Assembly: GCA_946185305.1 (NCBI GenBank)
Contig: CAMHJE010000001.1
Span: forward strand, 31,617 to 95,616
DNA: 64,000 nucleotides
Reading direction: 5' to 3'
Source: UBA3792 sp946185305
GTDB taxonomy: Bacteria; Bacillota; Clostridia; Christensenellales; CAG-138
Made by a program: the position numbers and the translations under genes. Below are positions 8,013 through 16,366 of this stretch, piece after piece. The first letter of the stretch is position 1, and every line of letters begins with the position of its first letter. The notes under the pieces were generated by a model. The model did no database searches. It saw only the letters and a program-made list of their open reading frames with translations, and was not told the DNA's origin.

Positions 8013-8954
8013 TTATTCCGTCGGCTGCGTTTCGGCTTCCTCCGCACGGAATTTGGTTATCTTATCGCCGTTCATTTCGGCGCAGACCTCCAGGAAGCGA
8101 TTGATCACGCGGGACCGGTATTGCTTCTTCTGCGCCAGCAGCACAAGCGACGGCATATCGAGCTGCCGATCCGAAATCGTCTTGAACGCGAAATGCTCGA
8201 ATCCCAGCATCGCCAGCGACAGCCGCGGCACAAGCGCCACGCCCTTGCCGGACTCCGCCCACATCAGACACGCGTTCGTATTGCTGCCGACAAACTTCGG
8301 CAAAAACGTCGTCCCGGCCTCGCGGAACGCGGTGCGCAGCAGCGAAAGATGCTCCTCGGTCGCGCTGAGCGGGAACTTGGCCAGCTCCCGTAAAGACACG
8401 GCGGCGTCCTCGTTGCCGCGGAAAAAGGCTTCGGGCCGATAGCTCGCCACCAGATAATCCGGCTGCGAGAAAATGACCTCGAGGTTCTCGAATTTCTGCT
8501 CGTTGGTGCGCAGAAACGCCGTTTCGACAAGCCCGTTCTGCAGCATCTTGATAAGCTCCTGCGCGTTGGCTTCGCGCAGAATGATCTCCGTTTCCGGATT
8601 CCGCTCCGAAAAAATGTCCAGCGCGTGCATAAGGTAGCGGTTGCCGAGCGTATCGACAATGCCGACCCGCAGCGAGCTCGAACCGCCGTCGAAGCAGTTG
8701 TTGATCTCGGATCGGGCGGCTGCCTCCGCCTCCGCCATCACCTTGGCTTTCTCGTACAGGATCCGGCCGGCGTCCGTCAGCTCCAGCTTATGCGAGCCGC
8801 TCCCCCGGTGAAACAGCCGTGCCCCGTATACCTCTTCCATCGCCTTGACCTGATTGCTCAGCGCCGGCTGTGCCACGCGCAGCTTGCGCGACGCCGATGT
8901 GAGACTCCCCTCTTCCACTATCACGATATAGTTGACATAATACTGAAAGTTCAA
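8013..8954 (-). CDS. LysR-family transcriptional regulator
   Basis: 313 residues, normal for the family. The N-terminal winged helix-turn-helix is at about 5-60 (EEGSLTSASRKL and AQPALSNQVKAME), followed by a two-lobed periplasmic-binding-like effector domain. The start codon is TTG at 8952-8954, 6 nt after AAAGGGGG; no ATG fits better. The effector is unknown. Its divergent neighbour is the M3 peptidase at 9284, the usual arrangement for a LysR target, so control of that peptidase is the first guess. Confidence 0.88.
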   Translation of the reverse strand: MNFQYYVNYIVIVEEGSLTSASRKLRVAQPALSNQVKAMEEVYGARLFHRGSGSHKLELTDAGRILYEKAKVMAEAEAAARSEINNCFDGGSSSLRVGIVDTLGNRYLMHALDIFSERNPETEIILREANAQELIKMLQNGLVETAFLRTNEQKFENLEVIFSQPDYLVASYRPEAFFRGNEDAAVSLRELAKFPLSATEEHLSLLRTAFREAGTTFLPKFVGSNTNACLMWAESGKGVALVPRLSLAMLGFEHFAFKTISDRQLDMPSLVLLAQKKQYRSRVINRFLEVCAEMNGDKITKFRAEEAETQPTE

Positions 8955-8990
8955 ATCAAGACCCCCTTTCTCCTATGTATTTTTTCCGCC

Positions 8991-9178
8991 CAGTATAGTA
9001 AAAACAGTATATCGAAAAAACAGGAAAAAAGCAAGGAGTTTTTTTGCATTTATGACGCGCTTTTGAGAATGCCATCAATACATTTTTTACATATAACTTG
9101 AAAAAAACGATCACGCAACCCTTCTCCAAAGTCGGATTTTATCGCAAATAAATGCCTGTCTTATACAAAAACAGTATA
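8991..9178. promoter_or_regulatory. Candidate LysR operator region with repeated CAGTATA elements
   Basis: This lies in the 329-bp AT-rich gap 8955-9283, which has no gene. CAGTATA occurs three times (8991, 9005, 9172), and the third forms an inverted repeat TATAC-N7-GTATA at 9162-9178, the size expected of a LysR half-site pair. The function is inferred from the divergent layout only. Confidence 0.4.
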
Positions 9179-9220
9179 GCACACTCTTAACGAACAGGCA
9201 ACAGGTTTTTGTATGGGGAA

Positions 9221-9249
9221 TTGCAAACCGGTCAAGAGGATGGTATACT
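9221..9249 (+). promoter_or_regulatory. Promoter of the M3 peptidase/tcdA unit
   Basis: TTGCAA (9221-9226) and TATACT (9244-9249) with a 17-bp spacer, 35 bp before the start codon. Confidence 0.75.
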
Positions 9250-9283
9250 ATCATCAAAACCATAGAAAGGAATCCGAATCGCT

Positions 9284-10972
9284 ATGGAAAATACAAATTG
9301 GATTTTTGCCGATCTGCCCTATGCGCGTTACGATGTAGACGACTTCATGCGCGACGAAAGCGCCCTGCTCGACGCGCTCGAGCAGGCCCAAACAGCCGAC
9401 GAAGCCAAGGCCGCCTACCTTGCGATCGACGCGCTTTCGCAGCGGTTTTCGACGACTGTGACGATTGCGCACGTCCGTCACGACTGCGATACGAACGACA
9501 AATTCTACGACGAAGAAATGACCTACTGGGATACGAACCTGCCACGTACGATGCCGCTGGACGAACGGCTGATGAAAACGCTGCTCGCGCATCCGTTCCG
9601 CAAGGCCTTGGAGGACGCGTTCGGCAAGATCATTTTCACGGCCGCCGAAGCGCGGATGCGCCTGATGGACGAGCGCCTGATCCCGGACATGACCGAGGAT
9701 CAGCTGCTGAGAAGCCGCTACGCCAAGCTGACCGCGGGCTGCACGACCGAGTATATGGGCCAAACCTGCAACTTCTACGGCCTGCTGAAATTCATGCAGG
9801 ATCCGGATCGCACCGTGCGGGAAGGCGCGTTTCGCAAATGGGCGGCGCTGTACGCCTCGATTGCGGACGAGCTTGACGAGATCTATGACAAGATGGTCGC
9901 CCTGCGCACGCATAAGGCCGCGATCCTCGGCATGGAAAACTATGTCGAGATGGCGTATCTCGAGCGCGGCCGCTACGAATACAGCGAAACCGACGTGGCG
10001 CGCTTCCGGGAGGGCGTGAAAAAGTACGTCGTGCCGCTTTGCGCGCGCATCCGGGAGGAGCAGCGCAAGCGCATCGGCGTGGACAAGCTGCGCTATTACG
10101 ACGAGGAATTTTTCTTCCCGGAGGGCAACCCGACGCCGCACGGCACCGAGGCCGAAATGGTCGAGGCGGCGCGGCAGATGTACCGCGAGCTGTCGCCCGA
10201 AACCGGCGAATACTTCGATTTCATGGTGCAGCATCAGCTGTTCGATCTGACCTCGCGCCCCGGCAAGCGCATGGGCGGGTATCAGACCGAGCTGGCCGCG
10301 CGCAAGGCGCCGTTCATCTTCTCCAACTTCAACGGCACCTCCGCCGATGTGGACGTGCTGACGCATGAGGCGGGGCACGCATTCCAGGCCTACCTTGCCT
10401 CGCGCACGCTGCCGGTGTCGGACGTATGGCAGGCGCCGATGGAGATCTGCGAGGTACATTCGATGTCGATGGAGCACTTCGCCTATCCGTGGATGGAAAA
10501 GTTCTTCGGCGACGACGCGCCGCGCTATCGTCGCGCGCACCTCACGAACGCAATGCTCACGATCCCGTATCTCGCCATGGTCGATGATTTTCAGCACCGC
10601 GTCTATCGCAAGCCGGACATGACCCGTGCCGAGCGGTACGCCGTATGGAAGGAACTGGAGGGCGAATACCTGCCGTGGCGCGACTACGACGGCGACGCGT
10701 TCCTGGAAAAGGGCGGGTTCTGGATGCAAAAGCAGCATATCTTTATCTACCCGTTCTATTACATCGACTATGCGCTGGCACAGACCTGCGCGTTCGATTT
10801 CTACCTCAAGCACCTGCAGGATCCGAAGGCGGCCTGGGCGGATTACCTTGCGCTGTGCAAGGCGGGCGGCAGCGTCGGCTACTTCGAGCTGCTGAAGGTC
10901 GGCAACCTCCGCAGCCCGTTCGACGAAACGACCGTGCGCGATATCACCGCCGCAATCGAGGCGCTGCTTTGA
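9284..10972 (+). CDS. M3 family oligoendopeptidase
   Basis: 562 residues. The zinc motif HEAGH is at 361-365 (TFEAGHAF-like context LTHEAGHAFQAY), with a downstream glutamate in the helix EVHSMSMEHF as third ligand. It is a cytosolic oligopeptidase of the M3 family, related to but clearly distinct from the PepF at 5260-7047 (HELGH). The start is set by AAAGGAA upstream. It is the first gene of a two-gene unit; tcdA begins 1 nt after its stop. Confidence 0.9.
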   Translation: MENTNWIFADLPYARYDVDDFMRDESALLDALEQAQTADEAKAAYLAIDALSQRFSTTVTIAHVRHDCDTNDKFYDEEMTYWDTNLPRTMPLDERLMKTLLAHPFRKALEDAFGKIIFTAAEARMRLMDERLIPDMTEDQLLRSRYAKLTAGCTTEYMGQTCNFYGLLKFMQDPDRTVREGAFRKWAALYASIADELDEIYDKMVALRTHKAAILGMENYVEMAYLERGRYEYSETDVARFREGVKKYVVPLCARIREEQRKRIGVDKLRYYDEEFFFPEGNPTPHGTEAEMVEAARQMYRELSPETGEYFDFMVQHQLFDLTSRPGKRMGGYQTELAARKAPFIFSNFNGTSADVDVLTHEAGHAFQAYLASRTLPVSDVWQAPMEICEVHSMSMEHFAYPWMEKFFGDDAPRYRRAHLTNAMLTIPYLAMVDDFQHRVYRKPDMTRAERYAVWKELEGEYLPWRDYDGDAFLEKGGFWMQKQHIFIYPFYYIDYALAQTCAFDFYLKHLQDPKAAWADYLALCKAGGSVGYFELLKVGNLRSPFDETTVRDITAAIEALL

Positions 10973-10973
10973 T

Positions 10974-11714
10974 ATGGCGGATCGGTTTTCCCGCACCGAG
11001 CTGGTGCTCGGCCGCGCAGCGTTGGAACGGCTGCAGAACAGCCGCGTGATCGTGTTCGGTGTCGGCGGCGTCGGCGGGTACTGCGTCGAGGCGCTCGCCC
11101 GCAGCGGCGTCGGGCATATCGAGATCGTCGATGACGACTGCGTCGCACCGTCGAACCTGAACCGTCAGATCATCGCGCTCGAAAGCACCGTCGGTCGTCC
11201 GAAGGTCGAGGTCATGGCGGAGCGCATCCATGATATCAACCCGGACTGCGAGGTCGTCGCGCACCGGATGTTCTTCCTGCCAGAAACGCAGGATCGGTTC
11301 GACTTTGCCGCTTATGATTATGTGGTGGACTGCGTCGATACCGTCGCGGCCAAGCTCGCGCTGATCGAAGCGTGTCAAAAGGCGAATACCCCGATCCTAT
11401 GCGCCATGGGCGCGGGCAATAAGCTCGACCCGACCGCGTTCAAGGTTGCCGACCTCGAAAAAACATCCGTCGATCCGCTTGCCCGCGTGATGCGCGTGCA
11501 ATGCCGCAAGCGCGGCTTCAAGCATGTGCGCGTCGTCTATTCGACCGAGCCGCCCGTTCCGCCGTCGCCGGACAGCGATAGGGAGGCCGTCCGCGCCGAG
11601 GGCAAGACGGCGAACCGCCGCAGCATCCCCGGCTCGCTGGCGTTCGTCCCGTCGGTGATGGGCTTGGTTTTGGCGGGCGAGGTCGTGCGCGCCTTGGCAA
11701 AGCGCGAACCGTAA
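10974..11714 (+). CDS. tcdA: tRNA threonylcarbamoyladenosine dehydratase
   Basis: 246 residues, E1-like ThiF/HesA fold. The nucleotide-binding loop VFGVGGVGGYCVEALARSG is near residues 22-40, followed by DDDCVAPSNLNRQ and DCVDTVAAK. TcdA (CsdL/YgdL) uses ATP to cyclise t6A37 in tRNA to ct6A, improving decoding of ANN codons. The spacing of the motifs and the C-terminal GSLAFVPSVMGL segment fit TcdA better than ThiF or MoeB. It starts 1 nt after the peptidase stop and has no clear ribosome binding site, so it is probably translationally coupled. Confidence 0.88.
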   Translation: MADRFSRTELVLGRAALERLQNSRVIVFGVGGVGGYCVEALARSGVGHIEIVDDDCVAPSNLNRQIIALESTVGRPKVEVMAERIHDINPDCEVVAHRMFFLPETQDRFDFAAYDYVVDCVDTVAAKLALIEACQKANTPILCAMGAGNKLDPTAFKVADLEKTSVDPLARVMRVQCRKRGFKHVRVVYSTEPPVPPSPDSDREAVRAEGKTANRRSIPGSLAFVPSVMGLVLAGEVVRALAKREP

Positions 11715-11762
11715 TTGCCGGAAAACGGTACGGATTAGCATACCGAAAAACGCAAAAGATAA

Positions 11763-11796
11763 AGGCAGTCTTTTCCCAAAAGGAGAGGCTGCCTTG
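11763..11796 (+). terminator. Terminator after tcdA
   Basis: A long stem (AAGGCAG at 11763-11769 with CTGCCTT at 11790-11796, extended inward by weaker and G-U pairs) is followed by GTTTC, a weak T tract. It sits directly before the next promoter. Confidence 0.6.
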
Positions 11797-11801
11797 TTTC
11801 T

Positions 11802-11829
11802 TGACAGGCCGGGCGGCAAGGCGTATACT
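11802..11829 (+). promoter_or_regulatory. Promoter of the HAD/PfkB unit
   Basis: Perfect TTGACA (11802-11807) and TATACT (11824-11829), 16-bp spacer. The predicted transcript start near 11836 rules out the upstream ATG at 11838 as a normal start. Confidence 0.75.
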
Positions 11830-11867
11830 GCTTTTATATGGAGCAAAGCTCGAAAAAGAGGGAAGCT

Positions 11868-12677
11868 ATGGAAACATTTACCGACCGACCGAATCGCCCG
11901 TCCGCCGCGCCGCGCTATGCGGTGCTGGATTTCGACGGCACGGTGTCGCTGATCCGCGAGGGCTGGCAGCAGATCATGACGCCGTATTTCACCGACGAGC
12001 TGGCCGCTACGCCCAGAGGGCGCGAGCTGCCGTATGAAACGGTCGAGGCCATCTGCCGCGAGTTTATCACGCTGCTGACCGGCAAGCAGACGATCTATCA
12101 ATGCATCCGGCTCGCGGAGGAGATTACCGCGTTCGGCGGCACGCCGCTCGATCCGCAGGCGTATAAGGACGAGTATTCGAGACGGCTGCTGAAGCGGATC
12201 GACGGGCGGCTCAAGGGCCTTGCGGACGGGTCGATCGACCCCGAAACGCTGACGGTGCCCGGCGCATACGACCTGTTGGACATGCTGCTGCGGCACGGCG
12301 TCACGCCATACCTTGCGTCCGGCACCGACGAGGAGCATGTGCTGCAGGAAGCGCATTTACTGGGCGTGGACAAATACTTCGGCCAGCACATCTACGGTGC
12401 GCAGAGGGCGTACAAAACGTTCTCCAAAAAGCTTGTGATCGAACGGCTGATCCGGGAAAACGGGCTGTCCGGCGCGGAGCTGATCGGCTTCGGCGACGGC
12501 TATGTGGAGATCGAAAACGTGCGCGAGGCAGGCGGCTTTGCCGTCGGCGTCGCGTCGAACGAGCATGACCGCTGCGGGATCGACGAATGGAAGCGCGAGC
12601 GCCTGATCCGCGCGGGCGCGAATCTGATCATCCCGGACTACCGCGACCTGAACGCGCTCGAAGCACAGCTGTTTTAG
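11868..12677 (+). CDS. HAD-superfamily phosphatase
   Basis: About 269 residues from the ATG at 11868. An in-frame ATG at 11838 would lie at the predicted transcript start without a binding site, while GAGGG lies just before 11868. HAD motif I is DFDGT, motif II is the threonine/serine of LASGTDEEH, and motif IV is GFGDGYVEIENV, preceded by the lysines of motif III. The protein should hydrolyse a small phosphate ester, probably a sugar phosphate, in the cytosol. It is followed after 42 bp by a PfkB sugar kinase, and the pair may act on successive steps of one sugar-phosphate route. The substrate is unknown. Confidence 0.82.
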   Translation: METFTDRPNRPSAAPRYAVLDFDGTVSLIREGWQQIMTPYFTDELAATPRGRELPYETVEAICREFITLLTGKQTIYQCIRLAEEITAFGGTPLDPQAYKDEYSRRLLKRIDGRLKGLADGSIDPETLTVPGAYDLLDMLLRHGVTPYLASGTDEEHVLQEAHLLGVDKYFGQHIYGAQRAYKTFSKKLVIERLIRENGLSGAELIGFGDGYVEIENVREAGGFAVGVASNEHDRCGIDEWKRERLIRAGANLIIPDYRDLNALEAQLF

Positions 12678-12719
12678 CATCGCTCAAAACACCGACCCGC
12701 CATACGAAAGGGAGAGCTT

Positions 12720-13742
12720 ATGGAACTGACACGCAACCGGCTGACGGAGATTTTTGCTCGCTACGCCGATCTGAAAATCGCGCTTGTCGGGGATCTGTTC
12801 TTGGATCAATGGTTCGAGATCGACCCGTCTCTGAACGAGATTTCGCTGGAAACCGGCAAGACGGCGCATCAGGTCGTCGGACGGCGCTCCTCGCCGGGCG
12901 CGGGCGGCAATGTGCTGAGCAACCTGGCGGCAATGGGCGCGGGGAAGCTCTGGGTGATTTCGCTGATCGGGCACGACGGCGGGGGATGGGAGCTGCTGCG
13001 GCTTTTGAAGGAGCGCGGCATCGACGTGTCCCGCATCCTTTGGTCGGATGCGGTCATGACGCCGTCCTATATCAAGCCGATGAACCCGACCGAGGGCGAA
13101 CGGTTTGATATCAAGAACTTCACGACGACGCCGACGGAGCTTGAAAACGAGCTGATCGATCGTCTGCAGACCGTCGCCGCCGAAGCCGACGCGGTGATTT
13201 TGCTTGATCAGGTCTGCGAGCCGGACTGCGGCGTGATCACCGAGCGCGTGCGCGCTGCGGCGGCCAAGGCTGCCGAGGCGAACCCCGATACGCTGTTTAT
13301 TGCGGATTCGCGCGCGTTTGCCCATGCGTTCCGCAATGTGATCTTAAAGTGCAACAACTTTGAAGCAGCGGAGCTTTCCGGCCGCGTCGCGGACGAAAAC
13401 GAATTCAACCGGCATGAGATCTTCGCGTGCATGGACGATATCGAAACGCTCACCGGCCGTCCCGTGATCATCACCTGCAACCGCCACGGCATCGCCGTGC
13501 GCGACGGCGGAGAGCAGCGCATCCTGCCCGCTGTCCGGTTCAGCGGCCCGATCGACGTGTGCGGCGCGGGAGACGCCTGCACCGCCGCGTTCGCCATGTC
13601 GCTCTGCGCGGGCGCGTCAATGACCGAGGCCGCCGAGATCGCCAACCTTGCCGCGGGCGTGACCGTGCGCAAGCTCAACGAAACCGGCACCGCCACCCAA
13701 GCCGAAATGCTCGCCATGCTTTCCGAGCAGCAGGCATTTTAA
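12720..13742 (+). CDS. PfkB-family carbohydrate kinase (RfaE/HldE kinase-like)
   Basis: 340 residues. The N-terminal VGDLFLDQWFEID and SSPGAGGNVLSNLAAMG match the part of the family that includes the heptose-7-phosphate kinase domain of RfaE/HldE. The C-terminal anion-hole signature DVCGAGDACTAAF carries the catalytic base Asp285. It would phosphorylate a sugar or sugar phosphate with ATP. Pairing with a HAD phosphatase recalls the kinase/phosphatase pair of nucleotide-heptose synthesis, but no isomerase or nucleotidyltransferase is present, so that reading is weak. Start set by AAAGGGAGA. Confidence 0.82.
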   Translation: MELTRNRLTEIFARYADLKIALVGDLFLDQWFEIDPSLNEISLETGKTAHQVVGRRSSPGAGGNVLSNLAAMGAGKLWVISLIGHDGGGWELLRLLKERGIDVSRILWSDAVMTPSYIKPMNPTEGERFDIKNFTTTPTELENELIDRLQTVAAEADAVILLDQVCEPDCGVITERVRAAAAKAAEANPDTLFIADSRAFAHAFRNVILKCNNFEAAELSGRVADENEFNRHEIFACMDDIETLTGRPVIITCNRHGIAVRDGGEQRILPAVRFSGPIDVCGAGDACTAAFAMSLCAGASMTEAAEIANLAAGVTVRKLNETGTATQAEMLAMLSEQQAF

Positions 13743-13760
13743 TGACAAATACACAGTCTG

Positions 13761-13789
13761 CGGCGCGGCCATCGGCTGCGCCGCCTTTT
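13761..13789 (+). terminator. Terminator of the HAD/PfkB unit
   Basis: A 10-bp GC-rich stem (13761-13770 with 13774-13783, one G-U pair) with a 3-nt loop is followed by CCTTTTC. Confidence 0.75.
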
Positions 13790-13843
13790 CTTACCGCAAA
13801 CGCAACTGGCGTTTTGCACGGCATGGATTGCGCCGGCAGACGG

Positions 13844-13872
13844 TTGACAAAAGCGGGCCGGAACGGTATCAT
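13844..13872 (+). promoter_or_regulatory. Promoter of the GH2 gene
   Basis: Perfect TTGACA (13844-13849) and TATCAT (13867-13872), 17-bp spacer. No copy of the island operator is seen here. Confidence 0.75.
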
Positions 13873-13908
13873 AAAATATAAGTAAAAGAACATACGGGGA
13901 GGCATTCG

Positions 13909-16293
13909 ATGAAACGTACCGCATGGAATGACAACTGGTTGATCCGGCACCTCGGCACCGACGAAGCGCCGCAGCCCGTCCGCGTGCCGGACGATGCCAT
14001 GCTGCGCGAGCCGCGCACCGCAAAGGCGCTCGGCGGTCTCAGCGTTGGCTGGTTCGAGGGGCGCGATTACAGCTATACCAAGACCTTTACGCTTTCGGCG
14101 GAGGAAGCGGAACGGCACAACGTGCTCGAATTTGAGGGCGTCTACCGCAAGGCGGAGGTCTATATCAACGGTGAAAAGGCGATGTTCCGGCCCTACGGCT
14201 ACACGAATTTCTACGTGGATTGCGATGCGTTCGTGCATGCGGGGGAAAACGAGATCGAGGTGCGCGCCTTTAACGCCGATCAGCCGAATTCCCGCTGGTA
14301 TTCCGGCGCGGGCATCTACCGCCCGGTGCAGCTTTGGACGAGCGGGAAAAACCGCATCGAACTGAACGGCGTCAAGATCCGCACGCTCTCGCTTGATCCG
14401 GCTTCGGTTGAAGTCACGGTCAAGACGAGCGGTGAAGGCCCGGTCACGGTCACGCTGCTGGACGGTGAAGCCGTTCTGGCCAAGGCCGAGGGCAGCGAGC
14501 GCACGTTTGCGCTGACCGTACCCGGCGCGACGCCGTGGAGCGCCGAAACGCCGAAGCTCTATACCTGCCGCGTCACGTATGCCGACGATGAGACCGAGGA
14601 AACGTTCGGTTTCCGCACGATCGCCTGGGGACGGGACGGCTTTTTGGTCAACGGCGAGCGCGTCATTTTGCGCGGCGCGTGCGTGCATCACGACAACGGA
14701 CTGATCGGCGCGGTCTGCGACCCCGACGCGCTCGAACGCCGCATCCGCATCTTAAAGGAGAACGGCTATAATGCGCTGCGCAGCGCACACAATCCCTGCT
14801 CGAAAACGGCACTCGAAATCTGCGACCGGCTCGGCGTGTACGTCATGGACGAATACATCGACCATTGGTACATCCATAAGACGATGTACGATTACGTCGA
14901 TTTCTTCTTTGACTTCTGGCAGCAGGACGTGACCGATATGGTCGATAAGGACTTCAACCATCCGTGCGTGATTCTGTATTCGTCCGGCAATGAGGTCGCG
15001 GAGACCGCGCAGCCCAAGGGGATTCAGCTGGCTAAGGATCTGACCGCGCTGTTCCACAAGCTCGATCCGACGCGCCCGGTCACCTGCGGCATCAATATTT
15101 TCTTCAATTTCCTGAACAAGATCGGCTTCGGCCAGTATTCGGACGAGAAGGCCAAAAAGGAAGCGGAGGCCGCGGCTAAGGCCAAGGCTGAGGGCAAAAA
15201 GGCCAAGGAGAGCAGCACCGGCTCGAAGTTCTTCAACGATATGGCCGGGCTTTTGGGCGCTGGGTTTATGAAGACCGGCGCGGCGCTGCACGGCTCGGAT
15301 GTTACCACGCGCGAGGCCTTTGCGAACATGGATATCGCGGGCTACAACTACGGCGAAAAGCGGTACAAAAAGGACTTGAAAAACTATCCGAACCGCATCA
15401 TTCTCGGATCGGAAACCTTCTGCTTCGACGCCTATAAGTTCTGGGAACTCGCCAAGGACAACCCGCGTCTGATCGGCGATTTCGTATGGGCGGGCAGCGA
15501 CTACCTCGGCGAGTGCATGATCGGCGCGTGGGAGTACGGCGACTATGCCAAGAACATGGACGCCGGCCCCGGCTGGATCGCGGCGGGCAGCGGCCGGATC
15601 GATCTGACCGGCAAGCCGCTCGGCGAGGCGCTGTATACCCGCGTCGCCTTTGAGCGCGAAAACGGGCCGTATATCGCGGTGCGCCCGATCTGTCATGAGG
15701 GCAAGCACAGCCCGTCGTCGTGGAAAATGACAAACGCGATGCCGTCATGGTCGTGGCGCGGCTTTGAGGGACGCGTCGCCACCGTCGAGGTCTATGCGCG
15801 CGCGGCAGCGGTCGAATTGAAGCTGAACGGCAAGAGCGTCGGCAAAAAGGCGTTTCATAACGACTGCGTCTATACGTTCAAGGTACCGTATGAAAACGGC
15901 TCGCTCGAGGCCGTTGCGCTCGACGCGCAGGGCCGCGAGATCGGCCGGAACGAATTAAAAACCGCCGAGCTTCGCACCGTGCTCCTTGCCGAGCCGGAGG
16001 AAAAGACCGTTCGCCCCGGTCACCTTGCCTTTATCCGCTTCCGCTATGCGGACGCCTACGGTACGACCAAGCCCGCCGAGCGCGGCATGCTCCATGCCGA
16101 GGTGACGGGCGGCACGCTCGAAGCGTTCGGCTCGGCCTGCCCGTTCTATGAGCAGAGCTATCTCGATCCCGATTCGGACACCTACTACGGCGAAGCCCTG
16201 CTGATCGCCCGCGCGGGCGAGGGCGGCACGCTCTCCGTCAAGGTCACGGACGGCACGCGCAGCGCCGAAGCGGCGGTGGAAATCGCACAATAA
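13909..16293 (+). CDS. Glycoside hydrolase family 2 (beta-galactosidase/beta-glycosidase type)
   Basis: 794 residues, no signal peptide, so cytosolic. A jelly-roll sugar-binding domain (about 40-150), an Ig-like domain (about 155-240) and a TIM barrel follow the GH2 order. LRGACVHHDNG and RSAHNPCSK are typical GH2 barrel motifs. The acid/base is Glu362 (SSGNEV) and the likely nucleophile Glu502 (LGSETF). The gap between them is longer than usual because of a lysine- and alanine-rich insert (about residues 412-440). The C terminus carries further beta-sandwich domains. The exact beta-linkage cut cannot be told. It has its own promoter and lacks the island operator, so it may be controlled separately. 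Confidence 0.87.
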   Translation: MKRTAWNDNWLIRHLGTDEAPQPVRVPDDAMLREPRTAKALGGLSVGWFEGRDYSYTKTFTLSAEEAERHNVLEFEGVYRKAEVYINGEKAMFRPYGYTNFYVDCDAFVHAGENEIEVRAFNADQPNSRWYSGAGIYRPVQLWTSGKNRIELNGVKIRTLSLDPASVEVTVKTSGEGPVTVTLLDGEAVLAKAEGSERTFALTVPGATPWSAETPKLYTCRVTYADDETEETFGFRTIAWGRDGFLVNGERVILRGACVHHDNGLIGAVCDPDALERRIRILKENGYNALRSAHNPCSKTALEICDRLGVYVMDEYIDHWYIHKTMYDYVDFFFDFWQQDVTDMVDKDFNHPCVILYSSGNEVAETAQPKGIQLAKDLTALFHKLDPTRPVTCGINIFFNFLNKIGFGQYSDEKAKKEAEAAAKAKAEGKKAKESSTGSKFFNDMAGLLGAGFMKTGAALHGSDVTTREAFANMDIAGYNYGEKRYKKDLKNYPNRIILGSETFCFDAYKFWELAKDNPRLIGDFVWAGSDYLGECMIGAWEYGDYAKNMDAGPGWIAAGSGRIDLTGKPLGEALYTRVAFERENGPYIAVRPICHEGKHSPSSWKMTNAMPSWSWRGFEGRVATVEVYARAAAVELKLNGKSVGKKAFHNDCVYTFKVPYENGSLEAVALDAQGREIGRNELKTAELRTVLLAEPEEKTVRPGHLAFIRFRYADAYGTTKPAERGMLHAEVTGGTLEAFGSACPFYEQSYLDPDSDTYYGEALLIARAGEGGTLSVKVTDGTRSAEAAVEIAQ

Positions 16294-16307
16294 GCTAATC
16301 TGCAACG

Positions 16308-16340
16308 AAAAAACCGGCCGCATGCACGCGGTCGGTTTTT
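16308..16340. terminator. Bidirectional terminator between GH2 and GH10
   Basis: AAAAACCGGCCGC (16309-16321) pairs with 16328-16340 around a 6-nt loop. It has an A tract on one side and a T tract on the other, so it can stop both convergent genes. Confidence 0.85.
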
Positions 16341-16366
16341 CATAGGAGGGAACCGGATGAAGGCTT

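Noticed and set aside
12720..13742. Reading the HAD/PfkB pair as part of nucleotide-heptose synthesis
   Set aside because: The kinase resembles the RfaE kinase domain, but no sedoheptulose-7-P isomerase or nucleotidyltransferase is next to it.
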